Shown here one piece after another: positions 18,985 through 27,748 of a stretch of DNA of 64,000 bases. The DNA lies in the NCBI GenBank assembly GCA_910575545.1, contig CAJTFH010000014.1, positions 1-64,000 of the forward strand, in the 5' to 3' direction. Position numbers and translations under genes: made by a program. Numbering within the stretch: position 1 is the stretch's first letter; each line of letters begins with the position of its first letter. This DNA is from Bacteroidales bacterium. Lineage in GTDB: Bacteria; Bacteroidota; Bacteroidia; Bacteroidales; Muribaculaceae. The notes beneath the pieces were generated by a model. The model made no database searches. It worked only from the letters and a program-made list of their open reading frames with translations, and was not told where the DNA came from.

Positions 18985-20157
18985 ATGAAAACACTCAAGC
19001 ATATGGCACCCAAACTCTTGAAGGCTTTGGGAATCACAATTCTTGCGTTCATACTTTCCACGGTGCTAATGCGGCCGTTTTCATTTTCAGCATCGGCTTT
19101 CCTATCAAATCCCGAAAAGAGCGACTTTGCAATCACCGACTTCTATAGCATCGTTGCCGACTCCCGTCCGGTGCGCACAATCGACGACGACATAGTTGTC
19201 ATAAACCTCAACGGCCTCGACCGGGAAGGTATAGCACAGGTGCTTGAACTGATGCCGCTGCTCTCTCCGGCCGCCGTAGGCCTCGATGTGGCGTTTGTCG
19301 AGCCGCGCGACAACGATTCCCGTCTGCTTGCTGCAATAGCCGGTTGCCCCAACCTCGTGATGCCAGTAGCGCTAAACCAAAACAGCGGCAATGGGAAATT
19401 CTCTTTAGGGGAGATTTCATTTTTCGCCGATTCAACAGCACGCCACGTCCCGCTCGGAGCCACCAACCTCCCCGCCCGCTACGCAAAAAGCACAATCCGC
19501 GAGTTCCGCACATTCTTCCCAATCAACCATAGCATCGTCAACTACACCGACTCTATCCCGTCGTTTGTAGTAGCCGTTGCACAAACCGCCCGCCCTTCCC
19601 TCGCCGAAGTTCTGGCCAGACGCGGCAACACCCTGGAGATGATTAACTACCCTTCGCGCAGCTTCCGCATCTTCAACCCCGAGGAAATTGTCGGCAACGC
19701 CCATCTGATGGCCGGGAAGATACTGCTTCTGGGCGACACCGACGACCTTGCCGACATGCATGCAACCCCGGTCACCTCAACCATGTCCGGAGTCATGATT
19801 CATGCCCATGCCCTCTCCACCATTATACATAATGGGTATCTCGACTCATTCACCAAAGCCCAAAACCTAACTTTAGCATTCGCATTATGCCTCATCATCG
19901 TGCTCACAAGCGTGATGCTCCCCATAGGTATCAAAGGGCTGATAATGCGTATAACGCAGGTGGCCCTCCTCTACTTCGTAGTACGCCTTGGCTACTCGCT
20001 ATTTCTCGACCACAACATGGTAATCGACTTTTCATATGCCTTGCTGATGCTCGCCTTCGGGTTATTTGCTTGCGACATATGGATAGGTCTGACGAACATA
20101 TGGCTGGGTCTGCGCAGACGTTACCGCAAATTGGTTGCGGCACGCGCACAACTCTGA
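18985..20157 (+). CDS. CHASE2-domain membrane sensor lacking an output domain
   Basis: A 390-residue inner-membrane protein. One N-terminal helix (about 13-34) leads to an extracytoplasmic CHASE2 domain (about 40-275) with the family's VVINLNGLDREGIAQVLELM and AAVGLDVAFVEPRDND segments and a GKILLLGDTDDLADMH core. Three membrane helices follow and then a 20-residue basic tail. CHASE2 domains usually carry a cyclase, kinase or phosphatase on the cytoplasmic side; none is present here, so signalling must go through a partner. The start is ATG 18985; GTG 18961 is possible in the same frame. It is the first of seven plus-strand genes. Confidence 0.85.
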   Translation: MKTLKHMAPKLLKALGITILAFILSTVLMRPFSFSASAFLSNPEKSDFAITDFYSIVADSRPVRTIDDDIVVINLNGLDREGIAQVLELMPLLSPAAVGLDVAFVEPRDNDSRLLAAIAGCPNLVMPVALNQNSGNGKFSLGEISFFADSTARHVPLGATNLPARYAKSTIREFRTFFPINHSIVNYTDSIPSFVVAVAQTARPSLAEVLARRGNTLEMINYPSRSFRIFNPEEIVGNAHLMAGKILLLGDTDDLADMHATPVTSTMSGVMIHAHALSTIIHNGYLDSFTKAQNLTLAFALCLIIVLTSVMLPIGIKGLIMRITQVALLYFVVRLGYSLFLDHNMVIDFSYALLMLAFGLFACDIWIGLTNIWLGLRRRYRKLVAARAQL

Positions 20158-20214
20158 AACCTCTACATCAAACATCAAACCAAATCTTTAACCCCGCCCG
20201 TTAATCCAATCATT

Positions 20215-21060
20215 ATGAAAAAATTGCTACTCGTTTCCATCATATCGGCACTGGGATCATTGGTTGCAGTCGCACAATATTCCATACACTCCCTTTCAGG
20301 CGATGTAAAGCTGAAAAAAGGTATGCAGTTTGTGCCCGTAGCCAAAGGCACGTCCCTGACGGCCGCCGACGTGCTCGAACTCGGAGAAGGGGCATCAATA
20401 GAAATTTTCAACACCACAAACTCTCAGACCTACAAATGCGTCAAACCCGGCCTGTCGAGTGTGTCAGGCATAATAATCAGCGCAACCTCCTTGGCCTCAA
20501 ACAAAGGGAAAAGCATCCGCGACAACATGAATTTCTCACGCTCATCAGCATCAGGAACCGGCCATGTCTACGTTGAATCAGGCATGGTGAAACGCACCAT
20601 GGCCACCTACGACCCCGAAGCACGTAACATCGAAGTCGACCCACGTGAGCTGTCGCGTTTCGTTGTCAACGCATTGCGTAACCCCGATGCAGTGAAGGAT
20701 ACTGAATGTCCGGCTGCTTTCACCCACACACCAAACCCACACGGAGGCCTCAGCTTCTCAATCGGCAACACCCTCTCATCACCGATTTATTTCAACGTAA
20801 TCAAAGTGGCTGATAACGCCATATCGAAAGTCTGCATTTCCGAACTCGGCCAGCCCTCCGGCAGCTACGTTCTCCTCCCTGCCCAGACAATATCGCGCGA
20901 GCACCTGTCGCCCATGGCCGCTAACGAGCGCCATATCCTCATAATGACACATTTCAACTTCGATGTCGACAAACTGATCGAGCAAATCGAAACCACCGTT
21001 CAGTCTGGTGACAATTCAATCCCCGACAGCTCTCTCAACGTTTATTTCTCCATCCTTTAA
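20215..21060 (+). CDS. Secreted FecR-like protein
   Basis: A 281-residue exported protein with signal peptide MKKLLLVSIISALGSLVAVAQ. Residues 22-110 have the FecR/iron-dicitrate-regulator beta pattern: SLSGDVKLKKG, then VAKGTSLTAADVLELGEGASIEI. There is no membrane helix and no DNA- or sigma-binding part, so it is not a classical anti-sigma factor. The second half (FSIGNTLSSPIYFNVIKV, then YVLLPAQTISREHLSPM) looks like a beta-sandwich I cannot name. It lies 57 bases after the CHASE2 gene; pairing with CHASE2 suggests a periplasmic accessory role, which is inference. Confidence 0.68.
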   Translation: MKKLLLVSIISALGSLVAVAQYSIHSLSGDVKLKKGMQFVPVAKGTSLTAADVLELGEGASIEIFNTTNSQTYKCVKPGLSSVSGIIISATSLASNKGKSIRDNMNFSRSSASGTGHVYVESGMVKRTMATYDPEARNIEVDPRELSRFVVNALRNPDAVKDTECPAAFTHTPNPHGGLSFSIGNTLSSPIYFNVIKVADNAISKVCISELGQPSGSYVLLPAQTISREHLSPMAANERHILIMTHFNFDVDKLIEQIETTVQSGDNSIPDSSLNVYFSIL

Positions 21061-21184
21061 AAACCACTGATGTACCGGCTTCCCTTAAAGACCTTTGCGA
21101 CCTTAAAGCCCTTGGTGGCCTCCTCCCTCTTTTGAATTCAACCTGCCCCCAATAAGCCTTTTATAAACCATTCATATCTATTTT

Positions 21185-23257
21185 ATGCACTTTAATTCTT
21201 TTTGCAAACAGAGCTTAATGGCAATCGCCGTTCTGGCCTTATGCTATTCAACCGCAGACGCACAACGCACTGATTACCACTACAAACGCACTAACACACC
21301 TGAAGGCATCGCTACCAAAGACATGATTATCTACGACTGGGCCGGCGATGGCGTGCAGACCCTGCGCGGCGAACATATGCTGAATCTCGGCAAAGCAATC
21401 CGCAAAGTCAAAATAAATCCTACCGGAACCAGTCTCATCGTCCTCGCCGATGAAAAGAAAGCCCCAGTGCTCGCGGTTTTCGCCACTGACGCAGTCAACC
21501 ACCAACTCCACAAATTCAATAACAAAAAAGAAGGCATCCCCTCTGCCATGGCCTACACCGCAGATGCCCGCCGGTTGGTCGTTACTTCCGGCAACAATGC
21601 CAACGTCTACGACCCCCGTGCCTTCGTACGCCTCGACCAGTTCGAGCTCCCATACACCCCCACAGAAATAACCATAAGCTCAAACGGCTATTTCCTGGCA
21701 ATCACCGACGGCCACAATGTCAATGTGTTCAACTTTGAAGGGCGCAACCAACGCAAAGCATGGAACTTCGACGCCAATGTGACCGACATGGCTTTCTCAG
21801 CTGATAACGACGAATTCGCCATACTCACCGACGACGGAGTTGTCAACATCTACGACACCCGCAGCTTCCTCACCAAAAAAGCTATCGACGACGCCGGCCA
21901 GGGTCTTTCAATGGCATATAACTTCGACGGAAAATATCTGGCAGTGGCAACATCGCCCGAAGTTGTCACAATCTACAACCTCCTCGACAACGAAGACCGC
22001 GACACTTTCGCCGTAGAAAACGGTGGCATGAGCCAACTGGCTTTCATCTCAGACATCCACTACAACACACTGTTGGCCTACAACACCCAAAACGCAGTAC
22101 ACGTTAAACGAATGACAAAACTCGCCCCATACTACGGCAAACTTATCAACGAGCAACTAAACGAGCGCATGGACGAATGGATGAAGATGCTCCCCGGCGA
22201 AACTCTCGAACAATACCAGACCCGTGTCAACGACACCACCCGCGACGCCCAGCGTAAACTCTTCGAAGCCGAAATTTCAACATCATTCGCCAACGACCTG
22301 GTAAACATGGCAACCGTGTCGCTCGGCAACTACGACCGCTCCAACGGAGTGCTCGCCGTAGCATTCGACAACATGCCGACCATCTTCCTAAACGTGCCCG
22401 AAACAGACCTGACATCATTCAACAATGCCGACGACCTCCAGTTCAAAAACGCCAAATACGGTGTGATGCCAAACGACCACTTCGAGATGATATATGCCGA
22501 AGTCCACAATAACGCCGACGGCAAAACATACATCTTCAGCAATCTCGACCGCGTCAACCTCAACTATATGACATCCGACGACAATGTAGTTTCGCTCGAC
22601 ATCATCCAGCAGCAGAAGATGGAAGAACTCCGCCTGCAGGAACTCCGCGAAAAAATCATAGCCGAGGCAAAAAGCAGCAACGTTATATCAGACCATACTA
22701 ACATCACAGTCGACTCACGCGTAGTGCCCGATTATGATGCCGACGGCAACAAAATCCTAAACTACCTTGTGAGCTTCACCTACCAGGTCGAACCTGAATT
22801 CTCAGCCGTTGAAGACTTCGCCCCCGGAAAATACCGCATCTCTGAATCAGGCGCCGCAAGTGCCATGCTGAAAATCGTGAAAGAAGCCTTTGAAGGCGAC
22901 TTCGCCCAATATTTCAAACCCGGCAAAAAACTGCTTGTGAAACTCTCCGGAACCGCCGACGCAACACCAATCCACCGTGGAATAGCCTACGATGGTGTTT
23001 ACGGCGAATTTGAAAACGAACCGGTTTACCAGAACGGACGCCTTACCGGCATGACCGTCACCAGCAAAGACGGCATCAAGGAAAACGAACAGCTCGCTTT
23101 CATACGTGCATGTGCCGTTAAAGACTTCCTATCCAACAATGTGACCAACATCAACGACATGAACACCGAGTATTCCCACCATGTGGCTGTCAGCGAAGAC
23201 AAAGGAAGCGAATTCCGCCGCATCACGGCTGAATTCACCTTCGTTGACGCCTTCTAA
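21185..23257 (+). CDS. Periplasmic beta-propeller (WD40-like) with OmpA-like C-terminus
   Basis: A 690-residue exported protein. After a signal peptide (1-27) come WD40-like strands at about 60-330, each with hydrophobic beta pairs and an NVYD, NVFNF, NIYDTR or TIYNL blade end. Residues about 335-480 form a helical-beta module (EQYQTRVNDTTRDAQ, then IFLNVPETDL) that recurs in the next protein. The C-terminal 140 residues resemble a divergent OmpA domain: KKLLVKLSGTADATP, NEQLAFIRACAVKDFL and FRRITAEFTFVD keep the Asp, Asn and Arg positions used for peptidoglycan contact. It may tether the assembly to the wall. The exact function is unknown. Confidence 0.75.
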   Translation: MHFNSFCKQSLMAIAVLALCYSTADAQRTDYHYKRTNTPEGIATKDMIIYDWAGDGVQTLRGEHMLNLGKAIRKVKINPTGTSLIVLADEKKAPVLAVFATDAVNHQLHKFNNKKEGIPSAMAYTADARRLVVTSGNNANVYDPRAFVRLDQFELPYTPTEITISSNGYFLAITDGHNVNVFNFEGRNQRKAWNFDANVTDMAFSADNDEFAILTDDGVVNIYDTRSFLTKKAIDDAGQGLSMAYNFDGKYLAVATSPEVVTIYNLLDNEDRDTFAVENGGMSQLAFISDIHYNTLLAYNTQNAVHVKRMTKLAPYYGKLINEQLNERMDEWMKMLPGETLEQYQTRVNDTTRDAQRKLFEAEISTSFANDLVNMATVSLGNYDRSNGVLAVAFDNMPTIFLNVPETDLTSFNNADDLQFKNAKYGVMPNDHFEMIYAEVHNNADGKTYIFSNLDRVNLNYMTSDDNVVSLDIIQQQKMEELRLQELREKIIAEAKSSNVISDHTNITVDSRVVPDYDADGNKILNYLVSFTYQVEPEFSAVEDFAPGKYRISESGAASAMLKIVKEAFEGDFAQYFKPGKKLLVKLSGTADATPIHRGIAYDGVYGEFENEPVYQNGRLTGMTVTSKDGIKENEQLAFIRACAVKDFLSNNVTNINDMNTEYSHHVAVSEDKGSEFRRITAEFTFVDAF

Positions 23258-23258
23258 C

Positions 23259-23287
23259 AGATTGTCTGAAACTGCTTTAGACAATCT
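23259..23287 (+). other. Intra-operon hairpin between propeller and caspase genes
   Basis: AGATTGTCT and AGACAATCT form a perfect 9-bp stem with an 11-base loop, 2 bases after the propeller stop. The tail TTTAACC is a weak T run, so it may attenuate transcription or stabilise the upstream mRNA. Confidence 0.5.
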
Positions 23288-23320
23288 TTAACCCCAAACA
23301 TGAGGTATACAACATCAGAT

Positions 23321-25990
23321 ATGAAACGAAACATAAAAACACTGCTTCTACTCTCATTCGCAACTGCAGCTTCGCTCTGCAGCATAAACCTTTTAGCTGA
23401 CGACGACATCTCCATGCCCGGCATGGAGATGCCTCTCGGCATTCCATCGCTGACACCTGTCAATGCAGCCTCGACAGACTCTCTGACTGCCACAGAAGAA
23501 AACACCGACAGCCTTATGGCTGTGCGACGCCAGCAAGCATTCGACCTGGCTGCTACCGATTATGAGAATGTAACACGTCTGCGGTCTCAAGGCGAACCGG
23601 AAGAAAGCTATTTTCCCGAAGTATACCGCTGCTTCAACCTTAGCGTCGAAGCCCTCAAACTCATCGAACCGGGGCAACCTGAATATGCTCGGCTTAAAGG
23701 GATTCTGCGTGACATCCACCGCTATCTCGAAGAGGGAGCCTTCTATTATTCCGGCAAAAACAACTCGGCCGGAATGGTGAAATTCGCACGCGCTTTCGTT
23801 GATATAAAAACCATGGATGAATTCGCCGACGACAACCTGCAGGTCAATGCCAACTACTATCCGTCGTTGGTTTATTGTGCAGCTTCCGGCGCATATAACG
23901 AAAAAGACTACGACGGGGCAATCAGATATTTCAAGGAATATTTCGCCACCGGCGACCCCCGCTACCGCGAACAGATCCACATCTTCATGGGACAGGCCTG
24001 CCTGAACTCCCAGAACTATAACCTCGCGGTCACAACCCTGAACGAGGGGGTCAAACAATTCCCCCAGAACTTCTCCATGCTCCAACTCGCCATACAGGCT
24101 TGTATCGACGGCGGCATGGCAGAATACATGCAAGACTTCCTCGACAAAGCCATCGCTCTGCGGCCCAACGACGAAACCCTTCTCAACATCCAGGGGAAAC
24201 TATATGAAGACCGGGGCGAATACCAGAAGGCCCTCGACCTGTTCAGCCGTCTCGACATGCTCCACCCCAACAACCTGTCCGTGACCAAACACATCGCCCT
24301 GTGCTACTACAACATAGCCTCAAACTACTCGAACATGGCCGTCGGCGAAACCGACGAGAAAACCGAGAAGAAATACCGCCGACAGGCAAAAAATTATTTC
24401 TCCGACGCTGTGATGAAACTATCACAGGTCACAGCCTCAGACCCCACTGCGGTGAAATACCTGAAAGCATTGGCCGTAAGCCACCTATTCCTCGACAACA
24501 AAGACATGTTCAAAGAGGTGAACACCCGTCTGCAGGCACTCGGCGAAGACCCTCTCGACGAAATGTATATGCCCCCTACTGTCAGCTACAACGAAAAAGG
24601 CAACCGCAACTATGAAATGGCAGGAAACTCGGTGCTTGCAACCGAAGACACCCCGTCATATTCCCAGTTCGCCAAACCGTTTATAGAAGACAACCTCGCG
24701 AAATGGACCCGTCGCGGAGAATTTGAAAAACTCTCCGACTACCAGGTGCGCGTCAACGACCAGACTATCCAGGCCGAATATGAGCGTCTGAGCCAACAGG
24801 CACAGAAAGACTACCTCGACCTGTTCAGCCACAAACTACGCATCAACGACCTGCGTCTGCAGCCTTATGATGCCAACAACGAAGTCTACAAAATCGAATC
24901 GGCCTACGGCCCGATTCTTCTCAATGTGCCGCTGAAAAACAATGAGGCAGAACTATTCCGCGCCAACTGGAACAACGTGCGCTTCAAAGCCCCGCGCTAC
25001 TACATCAAAAACGACAAGGTGCAGCTCTCGTCAATCACATTCGTGACACCGGCAAACAAAACCTACACCTACAACGTCAACGACGAGATAACCTACGCCA
25101 ACACACGCGTGGACATCGACTTTGAAGCCATACTCCGAAAAGCCAACGCCGACATGGCCGGCAACTCCGCGCCAACCGATGGAGGAAAAGTGCGCATAAC
25201 CCTGAAATCCGATGTCGACACCGACATTCCGGAAACCAACAAACGTGCGCCCAACACAGTGGCCGTAATCATCGCCAACGAAGATTATGCCAATGTGTCG
25301 CAAGTTAAATCGGCGCTCAACGATGGTGAAGCATTCCGCCTGTATTGCACCAGGACACTCGGCATTCCCGAGCAGAACGTCAGGTTCTACAGCAACGCCA
25401 CCCTCGGTTCGATGCTACGCTCGATTGCCGACCTGCGCCACACCGTCGACGCTCTCGGACCCGACTCAGACGTAATTTTTTACTACGCCGGACATGGTAT
25501 GCCAGATGAAAGCACCCACGACGCCTTCCTGCTTCCGGTCGATGCCGACGGCATGATCACCGAAAGCTGCTATCCCCTCAGCAGACTCTACAAAGAGCTC
25601 GCCGACCTGAAAGCATCTTCCGTGATGGTGTTCCTCGACGCATGTTTCAGCGGTGCACAACGCGACGGAGGCATGCTTATGGCCGCCCGTGGCGTGGCCA
25701 TCAAGCCGAAAACCACCGCACCGGCAGGCAACATGTTCGTGCTCAGCGCGGCTTCCGACAAAGAGACTGCGCTCCCGTATGCAGAGAAGAACCACGGCAT
25801 GTTCACCTACTTCCTGCTCAAAAAGCTCCAGGAAACAAAAGGAAACGCCACTCTGAAGGAAATCAGCGATTACGTAATCGACAAGGTAAAAGTGCAGTCT
25901 AACCTCGTGAACAAAAAGCCGCAGACACCGTCTGTGACAACATCTGGAACCATGACCCGCAACTATACCAAAAAGAAACTACGTCCCTGA
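23321..25990 (+). CDS. Secreted TPR protein with C-terminal caspase-family peptidase
   Basis: An 889-residue exported protein, start ATG 23321 (MKRNIKTLLLLSFATAAS); the in-frame ATG at 23300 adds 7 residues. TPR-like helices span about 55-410. Residues about 455-610 repeat the module of the propeller protein (DYQVRVNDQTIQAEYERL, then ILLNVPLKNNEAELF). A caspase/peptidase C14 domain fills about 640-880, with VAVIIANEDYANV, the catalytic His725 in YYAGHGMPD and Cys775 in FLDACFSGAQ, so it should be active. Caspase-like peptidases cut after basic or acidic residues; specificity is unknown. Its export means it acts outside the cytoplasm, unlike bacterial caspases of abortive infection. Confidence 0.87.
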   Translation: MKRNIKTLLLLSFATAASLCSINLLADDDISMPGMEMPLGIPSLTPVNAASTDSLTATEENTDSLMAVRRQQAFDLAATDYENVTRLRSQGEPEESYFPEVYRCFNLSVEALKLIEPGQPEYARLKGILRDIHRYLEEGAFYYSGKNNSAGMVKFARAFVDIKTMDEFADDNLQVNANYYPSLVYCAASGAYNEKDYDGAIRYFKEYFATGDPRYREQIHIFMGQACLNSQNYNLAVTTLNEGVKQFPQNFSMLQLAIQACIDGGMAEYMQDFLDKAIALRPNDETLLNIQGKLYEDRGEYQKALDLFSRLDMLHPNNLSVTKHIALCYYNIASNYSNMAVGETDEKTEKKYRRQAKNYFSDAVMKLSQVTASDPTAVKYLKALAVSHLFLDNKDMFKEVNTRLQALGEDPLDEMYMPPTVSYNEKGNRNYEMAGNSVLATEDTPSYSQFAKPFIEDNLAKWTRRGEFEKLSDYQVRVNDQTIQAEYERLSQQAQKDYLDLFSHKLRINDLRLQPYDANNEVYKIESAYGPILLNVPLKNNEAELFRANWNNVRFKAPRYYIKNDKVQLSSITFVTPANKTYTYNVNDEITYANTRVDIDFEAILRKANADMAGNSAPTDGGKVRITLKSDVDTDIPETNKRAPNTVAVIIANEDYANVSQVKSALNDGEAFRLYCTRTLGIPEQNVRFYSNATLGSMLRSIADLRHTVDALGPDSDVIFYYAGHGMPDESTHDAFLLPVDADGMITESCYPLSRLYKELADLKASSVMVFLDACFSGAQRDGGMLMAARGVAIKPKTTAPAGNMFVLSAASDKETALPYAEKNHGMFTYFLLKKLQETKGNATLKEISDYVIDKVKVQSNLVNKKPQTPSVTTSGTMTRNYTKKKLRP

Positions 25991-26022
25991 CAAAACATCC
26001 ACCTACAAGAAACATAGAAAAG

Positions 26023-26895
26023 ATGAAACTGAGGAAAATGATACTGGCCCTGGCAATCACGCTCACCCCTTTCAGCGGCTTCGCCCTGAAAGAGATGAGC
26101 GTCAATGGGGAATACACCTTCTATGGCGACGGATCCCATTCACGCGACGAATGTAAACGTCTCGCCCTTGAAGGAGCTCGTATTGAAGCCCTGAAATCTG
26201 CATTCGGCACAATCGTCTCTCAAGACATAGTGCAACACGACATGGTTAACGATGGCGGAGAATCAACCTATTTCTCTGCAATGAGCGCAACAGAAGTAAA
26301 AGGCGAATGGATTGCCGACGACGGAGAGCCACAGTTCACCTACTCTGTCGACAACGACGGCAACCTCGTTGTGAAATGCTCAATCAAAGGCCGCGCCAGG
26401 GAACTCTCAAACGAATCAACCGATTTCCAGACTCTAGTGCTGCGCAACGGCAATGAAGCCCGCTTCGCCGACACTACATTTGCCAACGGCGACGATCTGA
26501 AACTGCTGGTAAAAGCTCCCGTCGACGGATTCCTGGCAGTTTTCCTTGTGGGAGAAGACCGGCAGACATATGCGCTCCTCCCCTACCTCAACGACCCCGA
26601 CGGTGAGGTGAAAATCAAACGCGGAAAAGAATACGTGTTTTTCGACACCGAAAAAGCCGACAGCAAACACGGCCCGGTCGACCAGCTCGTTTTAACATCG
26701 GAATCGCCAAGTGAATATAACCGAATCTACGTGGTGTTCTCACCCAACAAATTCTCACGGGCCGTCGACACCTACACCGACGAGCTTACACCTCGATCCC
26801 TCAGCTTCGACAGCTTCAACCGTTGGCTGGCGAAATGCCGGAAAATAGACCCCAAAATGGGAGTGAAAATCATCAACCTCCAGATTAAAGGATGA
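26023..26895 (+). CDS. Secreted DUF4384-domain protein
   Basis: A 290-residue exported protein. The signal peptide precedes an N-terminal alpha/beta region (CKRLALEGARIEALKSAFG) that recalls LPP20/FlgO-type envelope proteins. Residues about 150-240 fit DUF4384 (LKLLVKAPVDGFLAVFLVG, then YALLPYLNDPDG), a beta domain frequently found together with caspase domains in bacteria. It starts 32 bases after the caspase gene. Its role as a ligand-binding or substrate partner of the caspase is inference. Start could also be ATG 26038. Confidence 0.75.
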   Translation: MKLRKMILALAITLTPFSGFALKEMSVNGEYTFYGDGSHSRDECKRLALEGARIEALKSAFGTIVSQDIVQHDMVNDGGESTYFSAMSATEVKGEWIADDGEPQFTYSVDNDGNLVVKCSIKGRARELSNESTDFQTLVLRNGNEARFADTTFANGDDLKLLVKAPVDGFLAVFLVGEDRQTYALLPYLNDPDGEVKIKRGKEYVFFDTEKADSKHGPVDQLVLTSESPSEYNRIYVVFSPNKFSRAVDTYTDELTPRSLSFDSFNRWLAKCRKIDPKMGVKIINLQIKG

Positions 26896-26997
26896 CAACC
26901 AGCCCACCCGGCTCCGGTCTGTCATACATCTCTGACCCATCCACACCCCTCTCCGCCTAACCCTGATTTCATTAACCCCAAATTAAATCATATGATT

Positions 26998-27636
26998 ATG
27001 AAAAAACTGATTATGCTAATCATGGCATGTGTGCTTATGGCGCCCGCCATCAACGCCAAAAACGACGTCAACAAAGAATTGCAGAAAGCCATCAAGAAAG
27101 AGAAAAAAGAAAAAATGAAAGAATACAAAAAAGAGGGCTGGAAGCTCTTCGGCTCCTCTCGTTCTCTTGAAGTGGCTCTGCTCACACACTACGACAAACT
27201 GGAAAAACTCGGCGAAGACGGCCGCGAAGTTGCCGGTGTAGCTTCTAAATTCAAATCGAAAAGCATCGGCCACCAGATGGCCATCAACGACGCCTGCCTC
27301 ACATACTCACAGCAGGCCGGAAGCTCTCTCAAAGGCCGGGTAATCTCCGACATGTCTGGCGACGGAACAGATGCCGTGGCTGAATTCGACCACTTCTTTG
27401 CAGCCTACGAGCGCCTCGTAGAGAAAGAAATCAAAGGCGAAATGGAAGAATCATACTCCATAATACGCGATAAAGGCGACGGTACATCTGAGATGCAGAC
27501 ATTCTTCATCGTCAGCGAAAGCGCCGCATCGAAAGCACGCATACGCGCCCTTGAAGACGCAATGAAAGAAAGTGAAGCAGCCCAGCGCCATGCCGATAAA
27601 ATCGCCTCTTTCGTGCGCGACGGCTTCGCCGAATAA
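26998..27636 (+). CDS. Small secreted helical protein, function unknown
   Basis: I do not recognise this family with certainty. It has 212 residues from ATG 26998 (ATG 26992 is equally close), a signal peptide ending near INAK, and a very Lys/Glu-rich stretch (LQKAIKKEKKEKMKEYKKEG) likely to form a helix. The rest is alpha/beta, with YSIIRDKGDGTSEMQTFFIV resembling the envelope LPP20-like fold. It stands 102 bases after the DUF4384 gene on the same strand and belongs to the caspase cluster by position. Confidence 0.6.
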   Translation: MKKLIMLIMACVLMAPAINAKNDVNKELQKAIKKEKKEKMKEYKKEGWKLFGSSRSLEVALLTHYDKLEKLGEDGREVAGVASKFKSKSIGHQMAINDACLTYSQQAGSSLKGRVISDMSGDGTDAVAEFDHFFAAYERLVEKEIKGEMEESYSIIRDKGDGTSEMQTFFIVSESAASKARIRALEDAMKESEAAQRHADKIASFVRDGFAE

Positions 27637-27689
27637 CTCCCCGACACCCTCTAAGACTTATAAATACTCCAGGTGGTTCTCCTCTCTTC

Positions 27690-27735
27690 TTTTCTCATTA
27701 CTTCTTACTTCTTATTTCTCGCTTCTCACTTCTCT
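27690..27735. repeat. Simple pyrimidine repeat (ACTTCTT words) before the transglutaminase-like gene
   Basis: The run is made of ACTTCTTACTTCTTATTTCTC-like words. The same words recur at 42420-42460 and 48216-48295. It lies directly upstream of the start at 27749. Confidence 0.6.
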
Positions 27736-27748
27736 TCCACCGAATAAC

